A stretch of 64,000 nt of DNA from DATASD01 sp035276765 (GTDB lineage: Bacteria; Patescibacteriota; Saccharimonadia; Saccharimonadales; UBA4665): NCBI GenBank assembly GCA_035276765.1, contig DATELH010000002.1, positions 1-64,000 on the forward strand. The letters are read 5' to 3'. The notes under the pieces are model-generated. The model did not search any database and was not told the DNA's origin. It saw nothing but the letters and a program-made list of their open reading frames with translations. Both the position numbers and the translations under genes were made by a program. Below, in pieces: positions 33,827 through 42,578 of this stretch; positions within the stretch are counted from its first letter, which is position 1; every line of letters begins with the position of its first letter.

Positions 33827-35571
33827 GCAATGGCACCAGCTTAGCCAATCCCAGCAATGCCGGCAAAGACACGATTTATGTTGATATTGACGACGAAATC
33901 ACGACGATTATCGACAAAGTACGGAGCTCGCATCAGAAGATAGTGGCGCTCGTACTGCCAAAGCGCGCCACCATGCTGCAAAGCATCGTGAACATGAAAC
34001 TGCTCAAACGCACGGCCGACGACGCCAAAAAACACCTGGTGCTTATTACGGCCGAACCAAGCTTATTACCGCTGGCGGCCAATGTGGGTTTGTACGTGGC
34101 CAAAAATTTGCAGAGCCGGCCAGAGATTCCGGAGGTTCCGCAAAACGGCCAGGCGCCCGACGACACCGAAGAGGCGCTGTCTATGGACGACGACCAGCCC
34201 TCGGGGGCGCAGCTTGACGCCGCCAAGCCCATCGGCGATTTAGCGATGGGTTCAATTCCACCGTCAAGTGTCGACGATACTATCGATCTCGACAATGGTG
34301 ACACGGGCATATCGGGCTCAGCGCCCAAAGCTGTCGTAGGTGGCAATACGCCCAAAAAGAGCAAAAACGGCAACAACGGCAACAAGTTCAAAGTGCCCAA
34401 CTTCAATCGATTCCGCATGCTGCTTATACTAGGGATCGTGGGCATTGTAGTGCTTATTGGTGCCTGGATTTTGTGCTTTACTGTTTTGCCCAAGGCGACC
34501 ATTACGGTTAAAACGAACGCCAGCAATGTACCCGCAAACCTCACGCTTACGCTCAGCACCGCTGCCAACAGTGTGAACGAAGCCAGCGACACCGTGCCGG
34601 CGCAAATTCAGCAACAGCAAAAGAGCTACTCGCAGCAAGCCCCGGCCACAGGCCAGAAAGATAACGGCACGAAGGCTTCGGGCGCGGTTACGATGGTCGC
34701 AAAAATATGCGGCACTATCGCTCAGCCTTCAAGCGTTCCGGCTGGTACAGGTGTTAGCGCTAACGGTCTAACGTTTGTTACACAACAAAACACATCGTTC
34801 AGCAATAATGGGGACGTAAATGGCGGCTGTATAACCTATAAAGCACTCGGGCCGACAGGAGTGACTGCCCAAAACAATGGGTCACAATATAACATCGGCT
34901 CGGCAACATTTACTGTAGCTGGCCGCTCGGATGTATCGGCTACTTCAAGCAACACCATGACCGGCGGCACAAGCAATATCGTGAAGATTGTGGCGCAATC
35001 CGACATTGATGGTGCCAAGCAGAAAATTACTTCGCAAGATACGGCTGCCATCAAGCAACAACTGGTGAGCGCCTTCCAAAACGTGGGGTTGTATGCGGTG
35101 CAGTCGAGTTTCCAGGCCGGCGATCCCAAGATCACCACCACCGCGAATGCAGGTGACCAAGCCGACAATGTAACCGTCAACGCCACTATTACTTACACCA
35201 TGTTCGGCGCCAAGCAGACAGACATTCATCAGTTAATCGCCAGCACTGTCAACAAAAAAATCGACACCTCTAAGCAAGTAATTCTCGACGACGGCCTCTC
35301 GGGTGCGACCTTTAACGTGCAAACTCAAGACGGCGCCAAGGCGGTGGTCGCATTACAAGATACCGCTGTGGCTGGGCCCGACCTCAAAATCGACAAGCTC
35401 AAACCCCAAGTGGCTGGCAAAAAAGCCAACGACGCTGCCAATATCATCAAAGCGAACCCCGGTGTCACCGACGTAAATGTCTCGTACAGTCCGTTCTGGG
35501 TTTCGGCCATCCCCAAGAACACGAGCAAAATTTCAATCGTGATTGAAAAACCAACCCAGACTCAAAAGTAA
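33823..35571 (+). CDS. Membrane protein with baseplate-J-like domain
   Basis: The 582-residue product has a cytoplasmic alpha/beta domain (about 15-95, IYVDIDDEITTIIDKVRSS and HQKIVALVLPKRATMLQS), an acidic linker, one transmembrane helix (about 205-227), and a large external part. There, VPAGTGVSANGLTFVTQQNT followed by YNIGSATFTVAGRSDVSA and NTMTGGTSNIVKIVAQSD matches the plan of phage baseplate J (gp47) proteins. Similar proteins are often annotated in Saccharibacteria. ATGA overlap with the FtsA-like gene suggests that the two proteins interact across the membrane. It could be a piece of an envelope-spanning machine; this is inference. Confidence 0.6.
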   Translation: MSNGTSLANPSNAGKDTIYVDIDDEITTIIDKVRSSHQKIVALVLPKRATMLQSIVNMKLLKRTADDAKKHLVLITAEPSLLPLAANVGLYVAKNLQSRPEIPEVPQNGQAPDDTEEALSMDDDQPSGAQLDAAKPIGDLAMGSIPPSSVDDTIDLDNGDTGISGSAPKAVVGGNTPKKSKNGNNGNKFKVPNFNRFRMLLILGIVGIVVLIGAWILCFTVLPKATITVKTNASNVPANLTLTLSTAANSVNEASDTVPAQIQQQQKSYSQQAPATGQKDNGTKASGAVTMVAKICGTIAQPSSVPAGTGVSANGLTFVTQQNTSFSNNGDVNGGCITYKALGPTGVTAQNNGSQYNIGSATFTVAGRSDVSATSSNTMTGGTSNIVKIVAQSDIDGAKQKITSQDTAAIKQQLVSAFQNVGLYAVQSSFQAGDPKITTTANAGDQADNVTVNATITYTMFGAKQTDIHQLIASTVNKKIDTSKQVILDDGLSGATFNVQTQDGAKAVVALQDTAVAGPDLKIDKLKPQVAGKKANDAANIIKANPGVTDVNVSYSPFWVSAIPKNTSKISIVIEKPTQTQK

Positions 35572-35999
35572 TGCAGGATTCGAGTAGTTCGGTTATGTCG
35601 CTGGATGTGGGTGGGAGCCGCATTGGCGTGGCGCTGGCGAACGTGGTGGCGCGCATCGCGAGCCCCCTTACAACTCTTGATGCCTTACAGACCACCTGGG
35701 TAGATATTGCGCGACTAGTCGAGCAACACAGGGTAGTGGCACTTTGCGTTGGCTTGCCGCGAGGGTTGGACGGGCAAGAAACAGATCAAACGCGCACCGT
35801 CCGGGCGTTCGCCGATGAACTTCAAAAGAAGATCTACGTTCATGTATACTTACAAGATGAGGCTGTGACCTCGCGGCAGGCCGAAGCCGAGCTGCAAGCT
35901 CGCGGTAAACCGTATGTGAAGGGCGACATCGACGCCTTGGCCGCGACATACATCCTCGAAGATTTTTTACGCGACCACCCGGAGGCCCTCGAACTATGA
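35571..35999 (+). CDS. ruvX: RuvX/YqgF-type Holliday junction resolvase-like protein
   Basis: This 142-residue RNase H-fold protein has DVGGSRIGVALAN (metal Asp and G-x-x-x-G), VVALCVGLPRGLDGQE, VYLQDEAVTSRQAE (with the acidic DE) and DIDALAATYILEDFL, which supplies the last Asp. The family is essential in many bacteria and acts in 16S rRNA 5' maturation or junction resolution. Its start overlaps the previous stop (TAATG), and it overlaps mltG by 4 bases, as in many bacteria where ruvX and mltG are neighbours. Confidence 0.85.
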   Translation: MQDSSSSVMSLDVGGSRIGVALANVVARIASPLTTLDALQTTWVDIARLVEQHRVVALCVGLPRGLDGQETDQTRTVRAFADELQKKIYVHVYLQDEAVTSRQAEAELQARGKPYVKGDIDALAATYILEDFLRDHPEALEL

Positions 36000-37042
36000 A
36001 ATACAACGCCCGTTCTCAATCTCGCCGTTGGCCACGCCGCTTTTTGGTAGCGGTGGCAGCTTTGCTCGTAGCGGCTTTGTTGGCTATGGTGGCAATCCGT
36101 TATGTGTATAACCAAAACCTCAAGCCGGTGAGCAGTAGCACCAAGAGTGTCTCGGTTACGATCGAAAGCGGTACGTCCTCGAAAGCGATTGCCGGCAAGC
36201 TCAAAAAATTGGGGCTTATCCGGAGTACCTGGGCGTTTGAGTGGTATATTAGTAGTAAAGAAGTGCGTGCCGCGTTGCAAGCCGGAACGTACTCACTGCA
36301 ACCCGACCAGTCCACTCCGCAAATTGTTGAGCAGCTTACGCATGGACTCATTGCCACTCACCTCGTGACAATTTTGCCGGCGCAGCGTCTCGACCAAATC
36401 CGCGTGGCCTTTAAGAACGCCGGCTTTTCGACTGACCAGATCAACCGTGCCCTCGATCCGACCAATTACGCCAAAAATGCGACCTTAGTCGACAAGCCCG
36501 CCGGCGCCAGTCTTGAAGGCTATCTGTATCCCGACTCCTTCCAAAAAGATTCCGATACCAAGCTCTCGACCATCGTGAACGAATCGCTGACCGAAATGGG
36601 CCAGCATCTCACACCTGACATCCGCGCTGCCTTTGCTGCGCAAGGGCTCAGTACCTACCAGGGTGTTATTTTAGCTTCGATTGTAGAGCAGGAGGTTTCG
36701 AACGCCAGTGATCGCGCTCAAGCCGCACAGGTGTTCCTGACACGCCTGCGTTCCGGCATTTCGCTGGGCTCGGACGTCACGGCCTTTTACGGTGCCGTTT
36801 TGGCTGGCCAGAAACCGTCGGTAAACTACGATTCTGCCTACAACACCCGTTTGCACACGGGCTTGCCGCCCACCCCAATCAGTAACGTAAGTGACAGTTC
36901 GCTCCAGGCTGTCGCACATCCGGCAAACACCAATTGGCTCTTTTTTGTCTCGGGCGACGATGGCAAAACGTACTTTTCGCACACCGTGCAAGAGCACGAG
37001 CAGCAGACCCAACAGTATTGCCACAAATTGTGCCAACAATAA
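35996..37042 (+). CDS. mltG: Endolytic murein transglycosylase MltG
   Basis: The 348-residue protein is anchored by an N-terminal helix (about 12-33, FLVAVAALLVAALLAMVAIRY). A LysM-like subdomain follows (VTIESGTSSKAIAGKLKKLG), then the YceG-type catalytic domain with GASLEGYLYPDSFQ, the catalytic Glu in LASIVEQEVSNASDRA, and RLHTGLPPTPISN. It cuts nascent glycan strands and limits their length. Its place after ruvX is common. It overlaps ruvX by 4 bases. Confidence 0.9.
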   Translation: MKYNARSQSRRWPRRFLVAVAALLVAALLAMVAIRYVYNQNLKPVSSSTKSVSVTIESGTSSKAIAGKLKKLGLIRSTWAFEWYISSKEVRAALQAGTYSLQPDQSTPQIVEQLTHGLIATHLVTILPAQRLDQIRVAFKNAGFSTDQINRALDPTNYAKNATLVDKPAGASLEGYLYPDSFQKDSDTKLSTIVNESLTEMGQHLTPDIRAAFAAQGLSTYQGVILASIVEQEVSNASDRAQAAQVFLTRLRSGISLGSDVTAFYGAVLAGQKPSVNYDSAYNTRLHTGLPPTPISNVSDSSLQAVAHPANTNWLFFVSGDDGKTYFSHTVQEHEQQTQQYCHKLCQQ

Positions 37043-37098
37043 GCAGTACCAACAGGGGTAGCGATTGTAAAAAACCTTGCCAAAAGCGGTATATTTGG

Positions 37099-37230
37099 TA
37101 TACTTTTGAGGGTAGTTTTTGCGGGTACCAGTTTTAAAACTGGCGCGTAAAGCTACTCTTTCGCTGCATTTTTCAATAATCGTAAGGCTTACACCTTACA
37201 ATATGCTAAAACAGCGTAAGCAATGGCTTT
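37099..37230 (+). promoter_or_regulatory. Promoter and structured 5' leader of LysM-CHAP gene
   Basis: TATACT (37099-37104) predicts a start near 37110. The RNA would open with GGGTAG (37110-37115), able to pair with CTACTC (37153-37158) and enclose a perfect dyad CCAGTTTTAAAACTGG (37128-37143). Further down, GTAAGG/CCTTAC and GCTTAC/GTAAGC (37182-37221) offer competing pairs. It may be a cis-regulatory RNA. It does not match a riboswitch class that I know. Confidence 0.4.
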
Positions 37231-38418
37231 TTGCCAGGAGATCGTATCAGTCACTCAACACCTCACACTTTATCGGAGCGCCTCCAAAAACCTGTCCGCT
37301 CCGCTCCCCTTGTGCGCCGTTTACAAAAACTTTTTGCGCGTAAGGTGGTCCGCCGGCGTTCCCTCCGGTACGGCTTGTTAGCTGGCAACGTCGTTTTGCT
37401 GGTTGGTATTATGCTGTTTGTCTTTCAGGGATCGCATAGCCACAAGACGCAGTCTTTGGCTTCGGGGGTTGTTGGTAGCTCTGCCGCAAGTGCCGATCCG
37501 CTCGACCAACTGTCTTCGGCCGATATCGCGGTAAGCGTGGCTCGCATGACAAGTCTGTCCGAGGCGGGCGAGGTCGCCAACCAGGCGATTAGTGCCAACA
37601 CCGATATGACCTTGGCCTCAGCCAACAACACCGTAGCCGCGAAGCCACAAGCGGTGCTCACGGCGCTGAAATCACGGAAAGACATCCAGACGTACACGGC
37701 TGTGGCTGGCGACACCGTGAGCAGTATTGCCGCTAAATTTAACGTTACCTCGGACAGTATTCGCTGGTCGAACGGCATTACCGGCGATGCGGTGGGCGCA
37801 GGCACTAAGCTGACAATTCCCCCCGTGACCGGTGTAGTCTATACCGTAAAGGCCGGCGATACGCCAGACAGCCTGGCGCAGAAATTCAAGGCCGACCGAG
37901 GCCAAATTATCGCCTATAACGACGCTGAACTTTCCGGCTTGCACGCCGGTGAGCAGATTATTATTCCGAACGGCCAGCAAGCAAGCGCGGCGACTACGAC
38001 CTCGTTGGGCGGGGGCAGCTACGGCTTGGGCTATTTGGGCGGCACCCCGACTTACGGTGGCAATGGTTATGACTTCGGTTTTTGTACCTGGTATGCCTTT
38101 AACCGCCGCGCGCAGCTCGGCAACCCCGTGCCCGGCAACCTCGGTGACGCCTATACATGGGCGTCTCGTGCGGCAGAGTTTGGTGTTCCGACCGGTAGCG
38201 CTCCCCGTGCTGGCGCAGTAGCCGTGAAGCATAGCGCAAAACCAGGCCACGTAGCGGTAGTTGAACAGGTGAACGATGACGGCAGCTTTTGGATTTCAGA
38301 GATGAACTCATACGGCCAAGTGTCGATGACTAACTCGGCCGGTGCCGGTGGGTGGGGTCGTGTTGACTACAAACTCATCTCGGCTGGAAGCACTAGTGAC
38401 TACACCTTTGTCTACTAA
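37231..38418 (+). CDS. LysM-CHAP peptidoglycan hydrolase
   Basis: The 395-residue protein has a basic N-terminus, a membrane segment (about 49-67, YGLLAGNVVLLVGIMLFVF), two LysM domains (TYTAVAGDTVSSIAAKFNVT and VYTVKAGDTPDSLAQKFKAD) and a C-terminal CHAP domain. The catalytic Cys is in DFGFCTWYAFNRR and the His in KPGHVAVVEQVNDDGS. It should cut peptide or amide bonds of peptidoglycan on the outer face. The start is uncertain: TTG at 37231 has no upstream ribosome-binding site, while GTG at 37312 is an alternative. It may serve the epibiont wall or attack the host wall. Confidence 0.75.
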   Translation: MPGDRISHSTPHTLSERLQKPVRSAPLVRRLQKLFARKVVRRRSLRYGLLAGNVVLLVGIMLFVFQGSHSHKTQSLASGVVGSSAASADPLDQLSSADIAVSVARMTSLSEAGEVANQAISANTDMTLASANNTVAAKPQAVLTALKSRKDIQTYTAVAGDTVSSIAAKFNVTSDSIRWSNGITGDAVGAGTKLTIPPVTGVVYTVKAGDTPDSLAQKFKADRGQIIAYNDAELSGLHAGEQIIIPNGQQASAATTTSLGGGSYGLGYLGGTPTYGGNGYDFGFCTWYAFNRRAQLGNPVPGNLGDAYTWASRAAEFGVPTGSAPRAGAVAVKHSAKPGHVAVVEQVNDDGSFWISEMNSYGQVSMTNSAGAGGWGRVDYKLISAGSTSDYTFVY

Positions 38419-38444
38419 CAGTGGTAAAACACCGGCTCGCTCGG

Positions 38445-38450
38445 TATACT
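38445..38450 (+). promoter_or_regulatory. -10 box, leaderless start of obgE
   Basis: TATACT ends 6 bases before the ATG at 38457, which matches the conserved Obg N-terminus. Confidence 0.6.
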
Positions 38451-38456
38451 AGCACT

Positions 38457-39734
38457 ATGCATTTTATTGACCACGCGACGATCACAGCCCAGGCGGGCGA
38501 CGGCGGCGACGGCATTGTCAGTTGGCGCCACGAAAAATTTGTCGACAAAGGCGGGCCCGACGGCGGCGACGGCGGCGACGGCGGCAGCGTCGTACTGCGC
38601 GCTAGCCGCAACCAAAATACGCTGGTACAGTTTCGCTACCAAAAAGAGCTCAAGGCACATTCCGGCGGCGACGGCGGCAAAGTGCGCAAACACGGCAGAA
38701 GCGCATCAAATTTGATAGTTGAAGTGCCGGTGGGTACGGCTGTTTTGGCCGAAGAAGGCGAGGTGCTTGCCGACCTTACAAGCGACATGCAAGAGGCTGT
38801 CATCGCCAAGGGCGGCAAGGGCGGCTTTGGCAATGCGCACTTTGTGTCGTCCCGACGACAAGCGCCGCGTATTGCTGAACTGGGCGAAAAGGGCGAGCAG
38901 CGCACGGTACGGCTCGAACTTAAGATGATTGCGGATGTCGGATTGGTCGGTATGCCGAACGCCGGCAAATCCACCCTACTCAGCGTCGTCAGCAATGCCC
39001 GGCCCGAAATCGCCGACTATCCGTTTACCACGCTTACACCTAATCTTGGCGTAGTTGACGTGGACAGCGAAGTAAGTCTGCTGTTCGCGGACATTCCAGG
39101 GCTCATCGAAGGCGCAGCACTTGGCAAAGGTTTGGGCGATGAATTTTTGCGCCACGTGGAGCGCACTGCAGTGCTTCTGCATCTTGTCGAGGCGTACCAA
39201 ACAGATGTAGCGCAAACCTACAAAACCATCCAGGCCGAGCTGAAAGCCTACAAAATTGACTTGTCCAAAAAACCGCAAATAGTGGCGCTCACCAAGACCG
39301 AAGGTTTCGAGCCAGAGGCTATCAAAGAAAAACTCACGGCTCTCAAAAAAGCAGTCCCGAAAGGCACGCCGGTACTGGCAATCTCAGCCCACACCAAAAC
39401 CGGCCTGCCCGAATTACTCCGGACCTTGCGAAAAATTGTCGAAACAGAGCGCGCTCGTCAAGCCGAAAACGAACCCGCAGAAACCACGCTGCCCGTCCTC
39501 AAGCTGGAAAATACGCAAGATGCCTGGACGGTCAGCAAAGAGGCCGGGCATTTTGTAGTGCGCGGCAAAAAGATTGAGCGCTTTGCCGCCCGGACTAACT
39601 TCGGCAGCGAAGCCGGCGTGCAGCGCCTTCGCGACATCATGCGCAAAATGGGCATTATGCACGGCCTGGTGCGGCAAGGCATCCAGGCGGGCGAAACCGT
39701 GACCATCGCCGACAAGGGCAGCTTCGAGTATTAA
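38457..39734 (+). CDS. obgE: GTPase ObgE
   Basis: The 425-residue ribosome-assembly GTPase has the Gly-rich Obg fold (FIDHATITAQAGDGGDG, then VDKGGPDGGDGGDGGSV), G1 GMPNAGKSTLL, G2/G3 YPFTTLTPNLGVV and DIPGLIEGAALGKGLG, G4-like ALTKTEG, and the C-terminal OCT domain (RFAARTNFGSEAGVQRL). The start follows from the family alignment and from the -10 box 6 bases upstream; the frame opens earlier, at 38421. Confidence 0.95.
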   Translation: MHFIDHATITAQAGDGGDGIVSWRHEKFVDKGGPDGGDGGDGGSVVLRASRNQNTLVQFRYQKELKAHSGGDGGKVRKHGRSASNLIVEVPVGTAVLAEEGEVLADLTSDMQEAVIAKGGKGGFGNAHFVSSRRQAPRIAELGEKGEQRTVRLELKMIADVGLVGMPNAGKSTLLSVVSNARPEIADYPFTTLTPNLGVVDVDSEVSLLFADIPGLIEGAALGKGLGDEFLRHVERTAVLLHLVEAYQTDVAQTYKTIQAELKAYKIDLSKKPQIVALTKTEGFEPEAIKEKLTALKKAVPKGTPVLAISAHTKTGLPELLRTLRKIVETERARQAENEPAETTLPVLKLENTQDAWTVSKEAGHFVVRGKKIERFAARTNFGSEAGVQRLRDIMRKMGIMHGLVRQGIQAGETVTIADKGSFEY

Positions 39735-39785
39735 ACGGCATTTCTCTAGGTGCGCCTGGCCACACGGTGGTACACTGGAAACCAT

Positions 39786-41243
39786 ATGGCCATAACACCG
39801 ACGTTCTTTTTTTACGATCTCGAAACGAGCAGTTTGAGCCCGCGCGACGGGCGCGTTATGCAATTTGCCGGCCGCCGCACCGACTTAGCGCTGCGCACCG
39901 TTGGCGAGCCGGTAAACGAGCTGATCGCCCTGACTTCCGACGTTCTGCCAGATGTGGATGCCGTGCTCGTAACAGGCATTACACCACAGCAAACCATCGC
40001 CGACGGCCGAAGCGAAGCAGCATTTTTGCGCTTATTCCACGAAGAAGTCGCCACGCCCGGCACGATTTTTGTTGGTTACAACACCGTGCGTTTCGACGAC
40101 GAATTTATGCGCTTTTTGCAGTACCGCAACTTTTACGACGCCTACGAATGGCAATGGCAAGACGGCCGTTCACGCTGGGATCTGCTCGACGTCGTGCGCA
40201 TGACGCGCGCGCTTCGGCCAGAGGGCATCGAATGGCCGTTCGACATTAACGGCAAACCAACCAACCGCTTGGAGCTTTTAACGGGGCTCAACAAGCTCGA
40301 CCATGCCCATGCCCACGACGCTTTGAGCGACGTGGAAGCTACTATCGCCGTGGCTCGCATGATCTTGAACCACCAACCTAAATTGTTCGAGTTTTTGCTA
40401 AGCTTCCGTGACAAACGCAAGGTGGCCGAGCTGGTGAACACCAAAGAGCCGTTTGTGTATACGAGCGGGCAATATCCGTCGGAATTTGATAAAACAACAG
40501 TGGTAGCCATGGTTGCTGAACATCCTAAAAAGCAAGGCGCGCTAGTGTATGATCTGCGCCACGATCCGCTTCAATATAAAGATATGACGCCCACCGAGCT
40601 TGCCGAAGCCTGGAAATGGTCGCGCGACGAAACCAAGCAGCGCTTGCCGGTAAAGACGTTGCAGTCCAACCGTTGCCCGGCGGTGGCGCCCTTGGGCGTG
40701 CTCGACGAAAAAAGCCAGACGCGGTTGCAAATCGACCTAAGCGTCATCAAGCAAAACCATAAGGCGCTGCAATCCATGAAAGACTGGCCGGCAAAACTGC
40801 ACAAGGCGTTGGAGCTGTTCGAAACCCAGCGCCAACTGGAGTTCGCCACTAACGAACAAACGGTAGATACGCAACTGTACGATGGCTTTTTCGATACAGG
40901 CGACAAGCAAAACATGCGCGTTGTGCGCGCCGCCGACCCCAAGGAGCTAGGCGAACTCAATCTGCATTTTGCCGATAGCAGGCTTGAGGCGTTGCTGCCG
41001 CTGTACAAAGCGCGCAACTTCCCGAAGGCGCTCACCACCGAAGAACGCGCTGCGTGGGATGCATTTTGCCGTCGTCGGTTACTCGACGGTGGCCAGCATA
41101 GCCGCTTGGCAAAATATTTCCAACGCATCCAAGAAGCTGCCAATCGCGACCACCTTACAGGCGAGCAAGAATACTTGCTTGAAGAGTTAAAATTGTACGG
41201 CGAAAGTATTATGCCCGCCGAGGAAGACGAGGGAATGCAATGA
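39786..41243 (+). CDS. sbcB: Exodeoxyribonuclease I
   Basis: This 485-residue enzyme degrades single-stranded DNA 3' to 5'. The DEDD exonuclease motifs are FFYDLETSSLSP, NTVRFDDEFMRFLQYRNFYD and HAHDALSDVEATIAVA. The SH3-like and helical C-terminal parts are also recognisable (NRCPAVAPLGVL, DTQLYDGFFDTGDKQNMR). Similarity to the enterobacterial protein is evident along the whole length (RSRWDLLDVVRMTRALRPEG). Proteins of this type are mostly known from Gammaproteobacteria, so gene transfer is possible. TACACT at 39771-39776 ends 9 bases before the ATG. Confidence 0.9.
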   Translation: MAITPTFFFYDLETSSLSPRDGRVMQFAGRRTDLALRTVGEPVNELIALTSDVLPDVDAVLVTGITPQQTIADGRSEAAFLRLFHEEVATPGTIFVGYNTVRFDDEFMRFLQYRNFYDAYEWQWQDGRSRWDLLDVVRMTRALRPEGIEWPFDINGKPTNRLELLTGLNKLDHAHAHDALSDVEATIAVARMILNHQPKLFEFLLSFRDKRKVAELVNTKEPFVYTSGQYPSEFDKTTVVAMVAEHPKKQGALVYDLRHDPLQYKDMTPTELAEAWKWSRDETKQRLPVKTLQSNRCPAVAPLGVLDEKSQTRLQIDLSVIKQNHKALQSMKDWPAKLHKALELFETQRQLEFATNEQTVDTQLYDGFFDTGDKQNMRVVRAADPKELGELNLHFADSRLEALLPLYKARNFPKALTTEERAAWDAFCRRRLLDGGQHSRLAKYFQRIQEAANRDHLTGEQEYLLEELKLYGESIMPAEEDEGMQ

Positions 41244-41767
41244 AAGTTACCATGGTAACCGTCCAATCGCTCGACGGAAAATTAACGCACGGTGACAATC
41301 CCAATGTGCACGCCTGGAATTCCGACGCCGACGCCGAGCACTGGAAAAAGCTGCGCGACGCTGCCAAGCTCATCGTTATGGGGCGTAAAACGTACGAGGC
41401 CATGGCGCCGCACATGAATCACGACGGCAGCAAACTGCGCGTGGTTGTCACTTCACAACCCGAACAGTTCGCTGGCCAAGCGGTACCAGGTGCACTAGAG
41501 TTCACTAACGAGCAGCCAGCCGAACTCGTAAAACGGCTTGAAAGCGCGGGGTACGAAAATATGCTGCTCGCTGGGGGTGGTGTGCTGAACGGTTCGTTTT
41601 TGCGCGCTGGCCAGGTGACGGAGCTGTACACCACGCTTGAGCCGCGGTTATTTGGCCAAGGTGCCGAGCTCGCTGGCACGGAACTCATAGATGTTTCGCT
41701 GCATCTGGAGAGCGCCACGCAGCTCAACGCACTTGGCACGCTGCTCCTGCACTACACGGTTGCTTAG
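41240..41767 (+). CDS. RibD C-terminal/DHFR-like reductase
   Basis: This 175-residue protein has the dihydrofolate reductase-like fold of the RibD C-terminal family: VTMVTVQSLDGKLTHGD, LIVMGRKTYEAMAPHM, and NMLLAGGGVLNGSFLRAG for NADPH binding. LYTTLEPRLFGQGAEL completes the fold. No riboflavin genes are nearby, so the true substrate is unknown. It overlaps the exonuclease gene by 4 bases (ATGA). Its stop overlaps the stop of the opposite-strand transporter (TTAG). Confidence 0.8.
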   Translation: MKVTMVTVQSLDGKLTHGDNPNVHAWNSDADAEHWKKLRDAAKLIVMGRKTYEAMAPHMNHDGSKLRVVVTSQPEQFAGQAVPGALEFTNEQPAELVKRLESAGYENMLLAGGGVLNGSFLRAGQVTELYTTLEPRLFGQGAELAGTELIDVSLHLESATQLNALGTLLLHYTVA

Positions 41768-42450
41768 GCGGTTGCAGTTTCTGTTTCGGAAAGCTTGGCG
41801 TTTGCCTTGTCACCGCGAAGCCACCGGACGCCCAAGTATACAAGGGGCGTTTCAAATATCGACAATACACAACGAATGAGCCAGTACGGAATCAAAAGGC
41901 CGATAATAAAGCCCATGTTCGTACCGAATGGCTCGCCGACTGCGTAAAACGCCAACACTAAAAATACAGCGGAGTCTACAAACTGCGACACGAAATTAGC
42001 CACGTTGTTGCGCAACCACAATGCTTTTTGGTGCATCTTTTGGCGCAATTTACTAAAGATTAACACGTCAAGTAATTCAGAACTGGCAAATGCCGCGAGG
42101 CTGGCGAGCGAAATGCGAATCGACGCGCCAAACACGGCGTCGTACGCTGGCTCGGAATGCTTAAAGTGCGCTGACGCCAGCAAATGCACCGCGAGTGCAC
42201 TATACAAAGTGAGCAGCACGACCATCATAAGTCCGGAATACACGACGCTGCGCGCGCGGTTTTTGCCATGCACCTCGATGATGACGTCGACCGTTGTAAA
42301 CAGCAGCGGCATTACAAAGATCGCCACACTGGCGTTCACCACAAAATGGCCAATGTGCAAGATTGGGAAGGTTTTTGCGCCCATCAGCTCGGCAACCATC
42401 ACGCCGAAAATATACAAAGCCACCAATAGGTCAAATTTCTGGATTTTCAT
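41764..42450 (-). CDS. Queuosine precursor transporter, YhhQ family
   Basis: This 228-residue membrane protein has about six helices and YhhQ/COG1738 landmarks: VAELMGAKTFPILHIGHFVV, FVMPLLFTTVDVIIEVHGKN, ASSELLDVLIFSKLR, and WLRNNVANFVSQFVDSAVFL. The family imports queuine, preQ0 or preQ1. No queuosine synthesis genes occur in the window, so salvage from the host is likely. An AGAGAGGA site precedes the ATG. The promoter and leader at 42451-42607 contain a small ORF and alternative hairpins. Confidence 0.85.
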   Translation of the reverse strand: MKIQKFDLLVALYIFGVMVAELMGAKTFPILHIGHFVVNASVAIFVMPLLFTTVDVIIEVHGKNRARSVVYSGLMMVVLLTLYSALAVHLLASAHFKHSEPAYDAVFGASIRISLASLAAFASSELLDVLIFSKLRQKMHQKALWLRNNVANFVSQFVDSAVFLVLAFYAVGEPFGTNMGFIIGLLIPYWLIRCVLSIFETPLVYLGVRWLRGDKANAKLSETETATA

Positions 42451-42473
42451 GTTGTCCTCTCTAAAAATTAAGT

Positions 42474-42507
42474 GAGAGGCAAACGCCTCTCGCGCGGGAA
42501 GCGCGAG
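42474..42507 (-). promoter_or_regulatory. Overlapping hairpins in transporter leader
   Basis: On the minus strand, CTCGCGC/GCGCGAG (42507-42489) and GAGAGGC/GCCTCTC (42491-42474) form two hairpins that share three bases. The second is followed by a T-rich stretch (ACTTAATTTTT). Its 3' arm GCCTCTC could also pair with the ribosome-binding region AGAGAGG just before the ATG. These alternatives could switch expression. Confidence 0.5.
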
Positions 42508-42555
42508 CTACCGAATGAAGCTAGACCAAGTGGTGAGGTGTTTGTTGTGCATCAT
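42508..42555 (-). CDS. Leader peptide upstream of queuosine transporter
   Basis: The ORF reads MMHNKHLTTWSSFIR and ends TAG one base before the first hairpin. Codons 3, 4 and 6 are CAC, AAC and CAC, decoded by tRNA-His and tRNA-Asn, two of the four tRNAs that carry queuosine. AAGAGA lies about 10 bases upstream as a weak ribosome-binding site. Promoter: TTGACA (42607-42602), 17-base spacer, TAAGCT (42584-42579). A real leader peptide is plausible; it may be chance. Confidence 0.4.
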   Translation of the reverse strand: MMHNKHLTTWSSFIR

Positions 42556-42578
42556 GGGAGTGTTCTCTTGTTTGTCCA

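Noticed and set aside
37099..37230. c-di-AMP (ydaO) riboswitch before the LysM-CHAP gene
   Set aside because: Gene context would fit, but the conserved ydaO core sequences are not visible; only generic stems are.
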